Shown: one piece after another, positions 34,647-45,125 of the stretch
Layout: every line of letters begins with the position of its first letter
How positions within the stretch are numbered: the first letter of the stretch is position 1
Source: Triglochin maritima
Taxonomy: Eukaryota > Streptophyta > Magnoliopsida > Alismatales > Juncaginaceae
Direction: 5' to 3'
Assembly: GCA_963682175.1 (NCBI GenBank)
Contig: OY821784.1
Location: 22,735,621-22,799,620 of the forward strand
Length of the DNA: 64,000 nucleotides
The notes under the pieces: generated by a model
The model's database searches: none
What the model was told of the DNA's origin: nothing
Seen by the model: only the letters and a program-made list of their open reading frames with translations
Translations under genes and position numbers: made by a program

Positions 34647-36274
34647 TTATTAGTAGCATATCACACATTGCATTCATGTTATATATCCTTTATTTTACCC
34701 CAATGTTGTGCTACTCGAGTTTTTGTGTTATGTGTTTCAGAGTTTAGGAAATTAAGAAGAGAAAGGAAGATAAATGAAGAGAAAATGACCTAAACGTAAG
34801 AAGAATGGACTTATTTGGAAGGTTTGTGGAGCTGTTTGTAATGTCCAAGGACTGGACTATAAACCCGGAAGGACCTAAGTTAAAATCCGGAGGGACCAAA
34901 GTGTAAAGAAATATATTGTGTCACAACAATCCATAACTTGAGGAGTAAATCATTAATTAAAATCAAATGGGCTCGAGACAATGGACAAGGGCTCAGACCC
35001 ATATGAAACAAAGCAACATTAACTCGCTATAGAAATTTAAAGCTGATCGGAGCCACCATATCCGCCTGTGGTGGATGTTTTGTCTCGTGTTTAGCCTAAA
35101 TTTTGGCGGCGGGTCGGGTGTTTGGGTAAGAGCAATATGCAACATCTAGATCTAATTTACAACCGTCCGATTGCGCCCAATTCCATCCAAACCTTCTAAT
35201 CGTCTGTAATTACATTTGTAGTGCCTCCTTTCTTCTCCCTCCTCTCCTCAGGTTAGTTTTATTTCTTTTTTAGTAGAGTAGGTTTTATTTCTTGTTTCGT
35301 AGTGTAGTGTAGGAGAATAGAAGCACATTTTGTAATCTTTCTTTCTTAATCAAGTTTTTGTTTCTTGTTCTTTGTTCTTGCCTTTCATTTTAGGCAATTT
35401 TTATTCCATTGCTTTGGTTAGATCTAGTTTTCTTTAGTTGTTCATGTGTTGTTTTTATTTTGTTGTTTCTTTCGTTCATATGTTGATTAGTGAGTAATTA
35501 ATCATATTGGGGGTGGAGAATGATGTTAAGTGTTGATGTGTTGTATTAGTGTGTGTTTAATCCAAAACATGGAGCCTCACATGAATTCCATAGTCATCTT
35601 GTTGGGTTCGTCACTCTTGCCTTTGACGTGCTAATGGTCTTAATTTATGCTTAGCACATGCTTTGGCTAGTGGGGCCACTTTATAGGGAATGATGAGGTA
35701 AGGTTAATGTTGGACTGGTAAAGAGAGATTAAGATGACATGTGGGAGCATGTGCTCTTGTGGGCATCATCTTAATTAATGTCTTGTATGTTTTAATAATA
35801 ATGTTATATCTTAATTCATGTAGAGACATAATTGGGTTTACGTCATTATGGATTCCATGTTCTTTATGTCATTAAACATGTTATCATGTTGTCGTCTTTG
35901 TCCTAATCTTGAGTAGTGTTTTCTATGTTTTAATGATGGTGATAAATCTTAATCCATGTAGAGATACACTTAGTATTGTGGCATTATGAGATTTCCATGT
36001 ATGTGTGTCATGAGCACTAAATATTACACAGACACACACCAATACACATCTACATTTTCCCATCCATTCTCCACTTCCTAAGGTGCTCGTTTTTTATTAG
36101 TTGTTTTCATTTCCGTCGCATTTCTCGGGTAGTTATATACCTTAAATCTCCATTTCTCGTCCCCCACTCGAGTATGGTAGTCACAACAACGCTCACAAGT
36201 CCTTGAGGTTTGAACCGTATTTGCAAGGTTTTCACTGACATCGTGTACTTGCAGTTTTTTAAAACGATCAATCA
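34647..36274 (+). repeat. Athila-like LTR, type B (3' LTR of element 4)
   Basis: 1628 bp, starting TTATTAGTAGC (TG mutated to TT) and ending GATCAATCA. It is the only complete type B LTR here and shows that types A and B share general layout but differ at both ends. A degenerate CCGCCTGTGGTGG palindrome lies at 35062-35074. Confidence 0.75.
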
Positions 36275-37185
36275 GTGCCTGTTCTGTTTTCTTGCCTTGG
36301 GTCTTGTGTCATGCTCATTTCCTTCAAAACCCGTGTCCTCCCATTGTGCCTTGTGACGATGGGTGCGGTTAGCGTGCCTGCCCAAGGACTGTCGAGTAAG
36401 TGAGTGTAGATACTTGATACACACGTCGTTTTGTGTGTATGAGGTTTTTTTGCCATGTGCATTCTTGGAGTGACATGTAGGTAGTAAACCTGAGGGATTG
36501 TTGATCCCAATGCATTGCGTTGTTACGCGGTTTCATTTGGTGAAGTGAATACCGACCTAGATGGCGACAGAGTTAACTGCCCAACCTTGATGACAACGGA
36601 GATGACTACCCAGACTCCTTTCTGTCGGGAATGTTTCGGCTTGTGTGAGCAATCGGGGTTTCAACTTGTGTGAGCACCTGATGTTTCTGCTTGTGTGAGC
36701 ATGCCTCCGTAAGATCGCGTGTGTTGCGGTAGGTACCCTTAGGGGACCTGATGTTGTTGGTAGGACTGATGTCCTTCTATACCCCTGGATGGGAAATATT
36801 TACTCTTGTATTCTTGTATGCCATGATATACTAGTATGATAGGTTCGTTGTATTGTACTTTCATACTCATGTAGGTTGATTTGGTATATGGGGTTTCCTT
36901 ATGGAAACTCACGCATTTATCACTTTTGCATTTGAGGACATTAGTAGGTGCTGGTTGGATAACGATTGAAGGTGAGTGGACTCCGAGACTGGATCCTCTA
37001 GTCTATGTTTAGGTCGTTATGATTACTTGTATTTGTATTTCCTTGCATTTTGATGTAATCATACTTTTGAAAACTCCTGTGTAATAGTGCACCTATTGAA
37101 TGTGTCTTGAGTAATTTTCCCGTTCTTTTTTATCTTCATTCCTTGATAATCATTTAAATTTTTCACTATTTTCGGGGACGTTACA
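36275..37185 (+). repeat. Gypsy (chromovirus-like) LTR 3' part
   Basis: The segment ends CGGGGACGTTACA, the same LTR end as the sense strand of the Tekay-like element (CGGGACGTTACA). It contains three CTTGTGTGAGCA repeats about 26-28 bp apart (around 36640-36705). It is truncated at the left by the junction with 36274. Assignment rests on the terminal motif and general composition. Confidence 0.5.
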
Positions 37186-37428
37186 TTACATATATCTGGA
37201 AACTAAAATTATCCTTGTTTTGAAGATGTACTTTCTGATGTGGGGTATGATGTCTAAAATGATAAAGTGAAAAGGTTGCCATAGTACTTGGTAGCACATT
37301 TGGAGTAGTAGAGAATATAGTATGCAGATTGTTTGTAGATGTGGGTGGTCTATGCAAAAAAGGTTGAAATATTCTGCAGTTCAGATTGATTGCAAAGAGA
37401 AAAGAAAATGTACTAACAAAACTCAATT

Positions 37429-37463
<35 letters not shown>

Positions 37464-37773
37464 GTTCATCTCAATCAAAGTCTCCAAGCTTGTATTACTT
37501 ATAATTGTAAATGTACAAAGGGAACCACCAAGTATGTTCTATTCTTTTGTTATACAACTCAATTGGTGATCATCAACTGTTGGATTTAATCAAATATGTA
37601 ACTATTTTTCTTTTCTAAGAATACTTGTTTTTTCTTTCCATTCAGTTTTAAACATCATTTTTTTCAAACATGATATTGTGAATTCGGTGTCAAGACTAAA
37701 CAAATTATATGTGAAGTTGTGAAACAAATTTCATTAGGAGTAACGAAAAGAAGTTTGTTACCATTAGAGTTAG
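37186..37773. other. Unassigned AT-rich stretch with AG microsatellite
   Basis: I recognise no retroelement part, ORF or RNA gene in this 588-bp stretch. An (AG)n run occupies about 37430-37460. A minus-strand reading of 81 codons lies at 37181-37426, but it has no recognisable domain. This may be the only non-LTR-element sequence of the window. Confidence 0.4.
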
Positions 37774-39194
37774 TGATTGATTCAGTTATACTACTGCAAG
37801 TGCATAGACACGATGAAGTGGTGACAAGTACGGGTCGAGTCCACAAGAAGGTGTGTCAACTATGGTTCTTCAGAAATCAAGTGAAAAATAAAGGGGGGGA
37901 GAAGTTTTATTACACTAGACTAGTCTACACTAAACAAGCAATTAACAACCAAGAATGATAAAAGCGGAAGACTAACTAAAACTAACTAAGCAACTAGCAA
38001 AGCAAGATGAAATTCAGTCAGGAAAACCCCAAAAGTGGTGGATTCTTTGTACACATGTGATAAGGTGGTCAAGAATGCATTCAATAAGGCACAAGTCTAG
38101 GTTGTGTTTTCATGCATAGGAAGTACCTAATGGTTGTGGCAAAACCTATCATTCCAATTACTAACGTAGTTGATTAACATGAGCATAAAACAAGCTAGTT
38201 ATTAAAAACCTAAACAAGCATGAGAAGTACCTAATGGTTATGGCAAAACCCATCAAGTTATGTATTCCCGTTTAAACAAAGAAGCATACATTCACATTCA
38301 TCACATATTGCATAAGATAACCTTCATTAACATTCATTCTCATTCTTCATTACATGTATAAATGTCATCTCCACCCCCAAAGGGGGATGAAACTACCCAC
38401 GACACATTAAGCTAACAATTACACTAAGGAAGAGAAAAATTATAACTAATTATACTAAGATTAAGGAAACAAAACTAAGCTAAATACGCAAGCATTAAAA
38501 GAAACAACATTAAAACAAAACTAAGAAAATATTTTATTTACATGACTCACATTACAAGTAGCATTCTTCTCTACCTAAGTTTTGCTCCAAGGCTTTACTC
38601 CAAGTATAGAGAATGACCACCAAGCAAAGGACTAGCTTATAAAGGAGGAAAAAGATTTCTATTTATAGACCTAAAAAACAACTAAGGACAATCCCTCAGT
38701 GTGGGACTAATGGAACATACTAAAAATAGACATAAACAACCTAATACACAACCGATAGAAGACGGGTCGAAACAGGAGCAGAAGCCACCACCAACTGACG
38801 GTCTGGAGCCGCCAATTGATGGATTGGATTTCTCTGATCCGACTCATTTTCGGATGACCTCTTGATTGCTTCTTTTCTTCACGTAGAGTGCGCCCTAATC
38901 GGCAGTTCGAGTCTAGGCCCGAATCTACATGCCAAAATACTCCTCATGATAGTGTGGAGTTTCTTGATTTGCTGATTGGTCCTTTTGGCTTGCATCTAGG
39001 TCCTTACATCTTGCAGATAGGTCAATAAGTCTCACCAATCAGTCATTTTCCTCACGTTTTTGTCCATTTTGTGTCATCTTCTTCTTAAATCTGTTTATTC
39101 CTGAAACCTAAACATAACAATTGTTACATAGCATTGCTTAGGTTCAAAATAGAGGATATAAGACATGAATATATGCGTGATATGATATTAATCA
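37774..39194 (-). repeat. 3' LTR of element 3 (type A-like)
   Basis: 1421 bp, TGATTGATTCAG to GATATTAATCA. Paired palindromes CCACCAACTGACGGTC (38788-38803) and CCGCCAATTGATGGAT (38809-38824), starts 21 bp apart. Its beginning aligns with the 150-bp remnant of the 5' LTR at 58203-58352. Confidence 0.85.
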
Positions 39195-39211
39195 AATACC
39201 CGCACACTTAC
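39195..39211 (-). other. Polypurine tract of element 3
   Basis: The minus strand reads GTAAGTGTGCGGGTATT next to the LTR start. It is the same tract as in the sister elements, with one G to C change in the G run. Confidence 0.75.
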
Positions 39212-40463
39212 TTTTTGCTAGTCCTAAGCAAAACAACAAAAAGAAAAACAAAGAAGGGAAAAACAAATGGGAAACAAGATAACAACTAACTCACTTTCGT
39301 AGGAATCACTGTTGCACTTAGCACGTACAATAAGCCGTTAAACCTCCTTGTCACCAAGGAGGAGGAGTGTTGTGTCCCTAGGGTTTTCAGCGGATATACC
39401 CACAAAATCCGAACATTGATACATTATTCAACCTAACAACTCGATTCGTCGGACCTACTTTTGTCGATCATTGTACAGGGTAATCCTACGGGCCAACTAT
39501 ATATATGTATTCATTCCACACACCTAGCCTAATGAACCAATCGTGGTAGTTAGTTAAAGACTTAAGTGAAAGACATGGCAACCCTAACATACTCAAGTGA
39601 TACAAAGTGTAAAGTCCATTAAGGTTCTTATTTGTATTACCATCTCTTTTTTTCTCTTTTTTCATAATTTTTTTCTTTGTACTAGTTTGTGTTTAATTCT
39701 CCCAGGGTCAGGTTTCATACATCATTTCCTTTGAGGACTTACACTATCACGTACACATTCCCCCAAATCTCCACATAGGGCGATCCATACCACCCGTGTA
39801 ACGGGAGTTCGGTTGTACTACTACAGAAAATGGAATATACGTCCGATGTACGGGGCTATATACGTCAGATATAAGCACGTCTATTGGGCGACGAGTAAAG
39901 CCTATTTTGCAGTAGTGTTGGTGCATCCCAAGTCAAATGACTCAAAAGCACCAGGCACTAAGTCCCCTCGGACCTAATTTCCCGAGTGATAGGAGTCGTG
40001 CGAGAGGTGAGAACACCTACTCACTTATTTCTCATCTACATATGAACAAAAACCCTTACACTTAAGGTTTCAAAATAGGAGTTTAAGGGTCCCTAACTAC
40101 GACAAACTTCCTTATACTAACAATCATGAGTTATTCGACTCACTAGGTTCAGGGTGGACTTCTTTATTTGTTTGAGTGCTGAAACCCTATGATTACTCTC
40201 CCCTTGAGGGAAACCGGGGTGAATCCTAACGACTACGTAAGACCTAATTCATCATGTTGAAGTAAATTTTGGGAGCTTCTCTTTTTACTTGGCCTCTCAA
40301 TGGTTTTGCAAATGCTAAACACACGTAAAACCAATAAAATATTTTCTTTCCAAACGCGAAAATTTTGAAAGAAATTTGAAAATTTAAAGCATTAGGCAAG
40401 CAAAAGAAGACAAGTCACCTAAGGATCATGACAAGCAGATATATCAAAATTACATGCAGCACA
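39212..40463 (-). other. 3' noncoding interior of element 3
   Basis: Collinear with 1311-2560 of element 1 and 62873-63790, apart from the 102-bp MITE at 39816. No ORF. Similarity to element 1 stops near 40555, where the env-like ORF of this element replaces the unknown-domain ORF of element 1. Confidence 0.7.
39816..39917. mobile_element. CACTA-type miniature inverted-repeat element (MITE)
   Basis: The 102-bp insertion has imperfect terminal inverted repeats: TACTACTACAGAAAATGG on the left and CACTACTGCAAAATAGG as the reverse complement of the right end. It is flanked by the 3-bp direct repeat TTG (39813-39815, 39918-39920). CACTA superfamily transposons have CACTA ends and 3-bp target duplications. 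Homologous sites at 11286, 4999 and 63462 lack the insertion, giving empty-site proof. The length is far below coding capacity, so it would depend on a CACTA transposase elsewhere. Confidence 0.88.
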
Positions 40464-41327
40464 CTAACATGACCCTAACAATACACACAAAAGAAATCTA
40501 TGTACACATGTGAAAACACTCCCGAAACCTAATCCATGCATTATCCTCAATGTATGACAAAATGGCTCAAATAGATGAATAGGGTGCACCAGACTAATGA
40601 TGGAAATCAGAGGTGCTAGAAGATGCACCTCACTTAAGAGCCGACAACTTCCTATAGATTTCCAGTTTTGTTTAGCCAAAATGACGTTTTGCTGCTCAAC
40701 TGCCATCTCAGAAATATCGGTGTTGAAGAGCATTCCGGAGCTTACAAATGAGTTTAGTGAACTGGCTCTAACATCCTCTTCCATGTAATAAGGCACCCAT
40801 ACCTCCTGAAGGCAATGGCGATATGACGAGGTCATTTTCAAGACCTCGAGGTCGCTGCCTTCGTGCCGCAGCAAGCACTCAAACTGTGGGATGTCTAGCA
40901 TTCCAAAATGTTTGGTCACAAGAGTAGGTAAACAATGTATATCTTCAAGCTTCAATGCAGTGAGGTGATCCGTCCACAAGACTATACACGATCGACAAAC
41001 TTGGTGTAAAGAATGTTGAGTCCACTCTTCGCCCAACACATTCCTACACACCCACCTAGCAACAATATGCATATTAGAGTAGATGTGCGCATTGGGTATT
41101 GCCCCATGCGAAGAAATGGACTGCTAGCGCCCAAGAATAAATCGGTAAAAATTAATATCACGGGTGGGTGCGAGATCATCGACTAAGGGGATCCTAGTCA
41201 CATCGAAGATAAATTGGGGTGTCATGGTGTGTTTCACCCCTCTAAGGGTGACACTAAACTCGAGTTGACCGGTCTGGTGACACTCGAGTTTAGAGTACAA
41301 CTCTTGTACGAGAGGAGGTATGTACAT
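40464..41327 (-). pseudogene. Env-like third ORF of the Athila-like element (one in-frame stop)
   Basis: One frame runs from ATG at 41327 (MYIPPLVQELYSKL) to 40464, broken only by TAG at 41124-41126. The N-terminal block PPLVQELYSKL, then VTLRGVKHTMTPQFIFDVTRIP, parallels the block in the Sirevirus-like third ORF (ACRQFYANLRE, then SFTLTASLLSEITGLP) and the family commonly labelled putative plant transposon protein or ATHILA ORF. The rest (ARWVCRNVLGEEW, WVPYYMEED) is not recognised. It sits where Athila elements carry their env-like gene. I see no clear signal peptide or membrane anchor. The 3' end may extend differently, as the C-terminal 40 residues overlap family noncoding sequence. Function unknown. 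Confidence 0.55.
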
Positions 41328-41825
41328 TTAGAGTAATACCACCCTTTGGCGACGTTACGTCATGAATCAGGGAGGAAAAATTTAATTCTGTAATGAAATG
41401 AGGGTTGGACATACCTGCACCAACCTTGGTGAGCTTTAACGGAGGAGAGAGTGTCAACTAAGAAGAGTAGAATGTACGAAGAGTAGAGTTGAATGCTCGC
41501 TAATTGGAATTGAATATGGGAAAAAGCCAAATAGAGAAGGACGCAGGGCGACATGGGAGACACACTGGCGAAGACGGGATCAAAACCAGCTACCTGGACC
41601 GCTAATTTGCAGTGGCAGACTACTGATTGGCGGTTTGAATGGTTCTGCTGGTCTCCATATTTCTGCATTGTGGCCGCCGAAAGAGATGGAGTTTTTCTGG
41701 TGTGGAGTGAGATGGGCAGGGTTGCGAAAAGAGTATTTAAGTAAGGGATGTGTAAAATATCACAAAAGGACTCCCTTTTAGAGGGTTTTTTTTCTTTCTT
41801 TTTTCCTTTTTTTGTAACTAACAAA
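41328..41825 (-). other. Spacer between integrase and env-like ORF in element 3
   Basis: It holds paired palindromes CCGCTAATTTGCAGTG (41599-41614) and CTACTGATTGGCGGTT (41620-41635), starts 21 bp apart, as in the LTR and leader of this family. A TATA-like TTAAATA occurs on the minus strand near 41737-41743. A 154-codon minus-strand reading spans 41360-41824, but its composition (a Lys-rich start from an A/T tract) and lack of homologous blocks make it doubtful. Confidence 0.45.
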
Positions 41826-42638
41826 CTATGTACAAAATGAAAGGAATGATAACGTCAAGTGATCATATCCGTAGAAAGTTCGTATAAAGACAACTTCCAC
41901 CTCTACCTCTGTCATGGTCCCCTCCAAGTACGGTTTCAACTGAAGCCTATTAACTTTGAACACCTCGTCACTACTTGGGTTTTGAATTTCGATCGCCGCA
42001 TGAGGGAAAACAGTGAACACAATATAGGGTCCAGACCAACGACTCTGAAGTTCCCCTGGAAACAAGTGGAGGCGAGAGTTATACAATAATACCTTTTGTC
42101 CCACCATGAAAGTTTTGATCTGGACCGTGCGGTCGTGGAAAATTTTGGCGTGAGACTTGCAGATCTTGGCATTTTCGTATGCCTCGTTTGTCAGCTCCTC
42201 CAACTCACAGAGGTCCAAGTTACGGGTGGTGCCGGCAACATCAAGGCTCATGTTAAGATGTTTGATTGCCCATAATGCATGGTGCTTAAGCTCTACCAGA
42301 AGATGACAAGCCTTGCCATAAACAATCTGATAGGGGCACAAACCTAGGTCAGTTATATACATGGTGCCGAAGGCCCACAACGCGTCATTCAACTTAACCG
42401 ACCAATCCTTCCTCGAAGCATTAACCACCTTTTCGAGTATTTATTTCATTTGACGGTTGGAGATTTTGACATGGACACTGGTTTGAGGATGATAAGGTGT
42501 GGCCAACTTGTGCGTGATGAAATATTTCCTCATCACTGCTTCGAAGGATTGGTTCAAAAAATAAGTCCCTCGATCAATAATGATACAACGAGGTGTCCCA
42601 AACCTCGCAAAAATGTGTTCTTTTAAGAATGTGATCAT
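41826..42638 (-). pseudogene. Athila-like integrase, core C-terminal half and C-terminal domain
   Basis: The frame at 42638-42441 has FLKEHIFARFGTPRCIIIDRG (second catalytic Asp, here DRG) and PYHPQTSVHVKISN (the catalytic Glu position is Lys or Val, so damaged). The frame at 42428-41826 has RKDWSVKLNDALWAFGTMY, YQIVYGKACHLLVELKHHA, ELEELTNEAYENAK and SRLHLFPGELQSRWSGPY, all typical of Athila integrase C-termini. The two frames differ by an indel near 42435. The N-terminal half lies beyond the solo LTR at 44197-44647. Confidence 0.85.
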
Positions 42639-42696
42639 GACCTTGCGATCGTTAGTGTGAGTGGGGGATCAACTCAACCCACTTCGATGCATAATC

Positions 42697-44196
42697 TATT
42701 GGCTTTTTGGCCTTAATCTATGTTTTAATGATTTAATCAACCTAATCTTAATTGTGATCATTTAGAGTAGTAGCACACATGTTGTATTGCATATCTATTG
42801 CTTTGTGCTAACCTCTACAGGTGTCAAGACTCAAGGAAGAAAGGAAATCAAGTCAAGACATGTAATCAAGCTCATTTGAAGACATGTATTTGGTATTTCT
42901 TTGAGTCTTAGGAACTTTGTGTAATTGAGCATACTTGAGCTAAAAACTACTCAAACACACACTAGGTTCCCTACAGAACTCACACAAAATTTCATATAAT
43001 TTGGACTTCAATAGATCACTCAAACTCAGACTGGAAAACACCAAACACTTAACCTAAACAGTCTGCCCACATTTGGTTCACCAAAACAGACCATTCGGTC
43101 GACCAAGTGATCATATGTTCTGTTAGTGTTTTGCTGTTCAACTTCGGTTGACCGTCCATATCGAGTAACAAGAAATTTCCGACCGTTTGTTTTGTCGTAT
43201 ATACCCAACGATCGTATTCGAATTATCTCCATATACCCTAAATACATTTAGTGTATTAGTCGACCTAGGACCTTGTTCGGTTGACCGAACTTAAGAAGAC
43301 TCGACCAACCAAAATTGTTGGTTGGTTTTTGGTAGACCGAGGAACTTGTTTCAGTCGACCGAATATGATCGGTGTGAATCGGTCGACCGAACCTATCTCG
43401 GTGTTCGACCGATCACTTAAGTGTACCTGAGTCATAGCCTTTGGCGGTTGACCGTTCTTTTACCTGTCGATTGAACCTTAATCAAAATTGTCAAACGGTC
43501 GACCGTTCAGCCCAATCTGGTCGACCGAACTTACTCAGAATTGGGTCCTGTCAGTTTCTTTTCTGTGTATCTTACACAATCTTTACCCAATTCATCCCCA
43601 ATGGCTATAACTTTTTAGGAGCTTGTAAATAGAGTTGTAAAACACAGTTTAACACAACTCTCCCACTACTATTTGTCCCCTACATTAGAGAGAATGCTCC
43701 AAACACTCCAAGCGTCAAACCATCCACACTTTAGTCTTAAATCCTATTCTCACTCAAGTGTGCTCAAGATTAGAGAGTGTTGTTCCACTCATTGATTGTC
43801 AAAGAAGAAAGGGTCATGGTGAAAACCCAAGACAAGAGTATCGACTTCGGTGAGACCCGAAGTGACCCGCTCAGATTGTGAGAGGAGGAGTCAAGCTCGA
43901 CAAGGGTTGTTCGCGGGTTTGAAGATTGTAAAGGCGTTCTCTCCCGGCCCGGAATGGGGAGTGGTTAGTGAAGACGTGAGCGGAGTTCGGTGATCCGAGT
44001 GGAGCTTGCAAGAGAGGACTAGGACCCGGGTAGGGTGCCGAACCTCTATAAAAATCCCCTGACTCGTTGTGGTTTGCATTTGTCTTTCCTTTACTTGCTT
44101 GTTTAGTTTTAAATTCCGTTGCATATCTTTGATCGTTAAACAAGTATGTAATTAGGATTAAAAGTGATTAGAATTAGAGACCATCACGATCCTACA
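42697..44196 (+). mobile_element. Solo Sirevirus-like LTR in the integrase of element 3
   Basis: Exactly 1500 bp, TATTGGCTTTTTGGCC (first TG mutated to TA) to GATCCTACA, flanked by TAATC on both sides (42692-42696 and 44197-44201). It shares its start with the Sirevirus-like LTR but is a different family. U3 carries CGGTCGACCG-type palindromes in pairs (43330/43352, offset 22; 43497/43518, offset 21). Confidence 0.9.
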
Positions 44197-44647
44197 TAAT
44201 CAACTCCCACAAGAATATAGGTATGACCATGGGACACGGGAAAATGACTCATGAAGTCAATTCCCCAAACATCAAAGATGTCGACCACTATGATAGGATT
44301 TAGTGGCATCATATCACGTCTCCCAATACGGCCCTCACATTGAAACTAATCACATGCTTTGCAAAATGAAAAAACATCTTCGAACAATGTGGGTCAGTAA
44401 AAACCACATTGGAGAACTTTGGCAGAAATTTTCCTGGCACAGAAGTGCTCACCACACGCCTCCTCATGGAAAAACGACAAGACACTATGAATCCGTCGTT
44501 AGGAATGCACCTTCTTATGATTTGATCAGCATAGTACTTAAATAGGTAAGGGTCATCCCAGTAGAACTGCTTGACTAGGGACTTGAACTTGGCTATCTCA
44601 TTGCGTGTCCAATGCGCTGGCACCTCCCCAGTTACTAAATAGTTCAC
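44197..44647 (-). pseudogene. Athila-like integrase, zinc-binding region and core start
   Basis: NYLVTGEVPAHWTRNE, FYWDDPYLFKYYADQIIRRCIP and the later MMPLNPII and IDFM-like residues match the RNase H-integrase linker, zinc-binding domain and first core Asp region of Athila elements. The HHCC pattern is disrupted by frame changes. The core continues at 42638 beyond the solo LTR. Confidence 0.75.
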
Positions 44648-45125
44648 AATGTTCGCGAACCAGGGGGTGAGGCTATTGACATGAGATTCTCGTTAGGGAA
44701 GTACTCATTCACCGATGGGTCCGATGAAGGTTCAACATAAATGTGTGACAAATAGTTAGCGAGGACATTTTCACGACCTTTCTTATCCCGTATCTTAAGG
44801 TCGAACTCTTGCAACAAAAGAACCAATGAAGGAGACAAAGTTTCAAATCCTTCTTAGACAAAAGGTATCGAAGAGCGAAGTGATCAGTGTAGATGATGAC
44901 CTGCGACCCAATGAGGTACTGACAAATTTTTCCAACGCAAATATAATCGTGAGGAACTCTTTCTCAATTACAGAGTGGTTTAGTTAGGTGTCTTTGAGAG
45001 TACGACTAGCATAATAGATCACATGAGTCAATTTGTCGACTCTTTGAGCCAAAACTGCTCCTATCGCATAATAGGAAGCATCACACATTATATCGAAAGT
45101 AAGTGTCAACACTAGCACCTTAATT
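44644..45125 (-). pseudogene. Athila-like RNase H, C-terminal part
   Basis: FDIMCDASYYAIGAVLAQR (first catalytic Asp region), HVIYYASRTLKDT, then after frame changes [15 protein letters not shown] and VLANYLSHI. The 5' side of the domain lies at 53297 on, across the inserted Tekay-like element. Frame changes near 44980 and 44840 break it. Confidence 0.8.
45121..45125. other. Target site duplication TTAAT (left)
   Basis: Repeated at 53297-53301. It flanks the Tekay-like element and proves insertion into the RNase H region of element 3. Confidence 0.95.

Larger units (their letters stand above)
28127..36274 (+). mobile_element. Athila-like relic element (element 4), 5' end missing
   Basis: This plus-strand element begins inside gag sequence at 28127 and ends with its own polypurine tract (34636-34646) and type B 3' LTR (34647-36274). 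The interior keeps pieces of gag, RT and integrase, with a large deletion of RNase H. Two solo LTRs (28919-30443 and 32075-33622) have landed in it. Confidence 0.8.

Noticed and set aside
37181..37426. 81-codon minus-strand ORF as a possible host gene exon
   Set aside because: No domain, no splice-site context that I could support, low-complexity surroundings.
40464..41327. True viral envelope gene
   Set aside because: Position is env-like, but no signal peptide, cleavage site or membrane anchor is visible, so only env-like position is claimed.
41360..41824. 154-codon reading between integrase and env-like ORF
   Set aside because: It starts in a Lys-rich run from an A-rich tract, shows no conserved block and overlaps the palindrome spacer. 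Kept as spacer, not as a gene.
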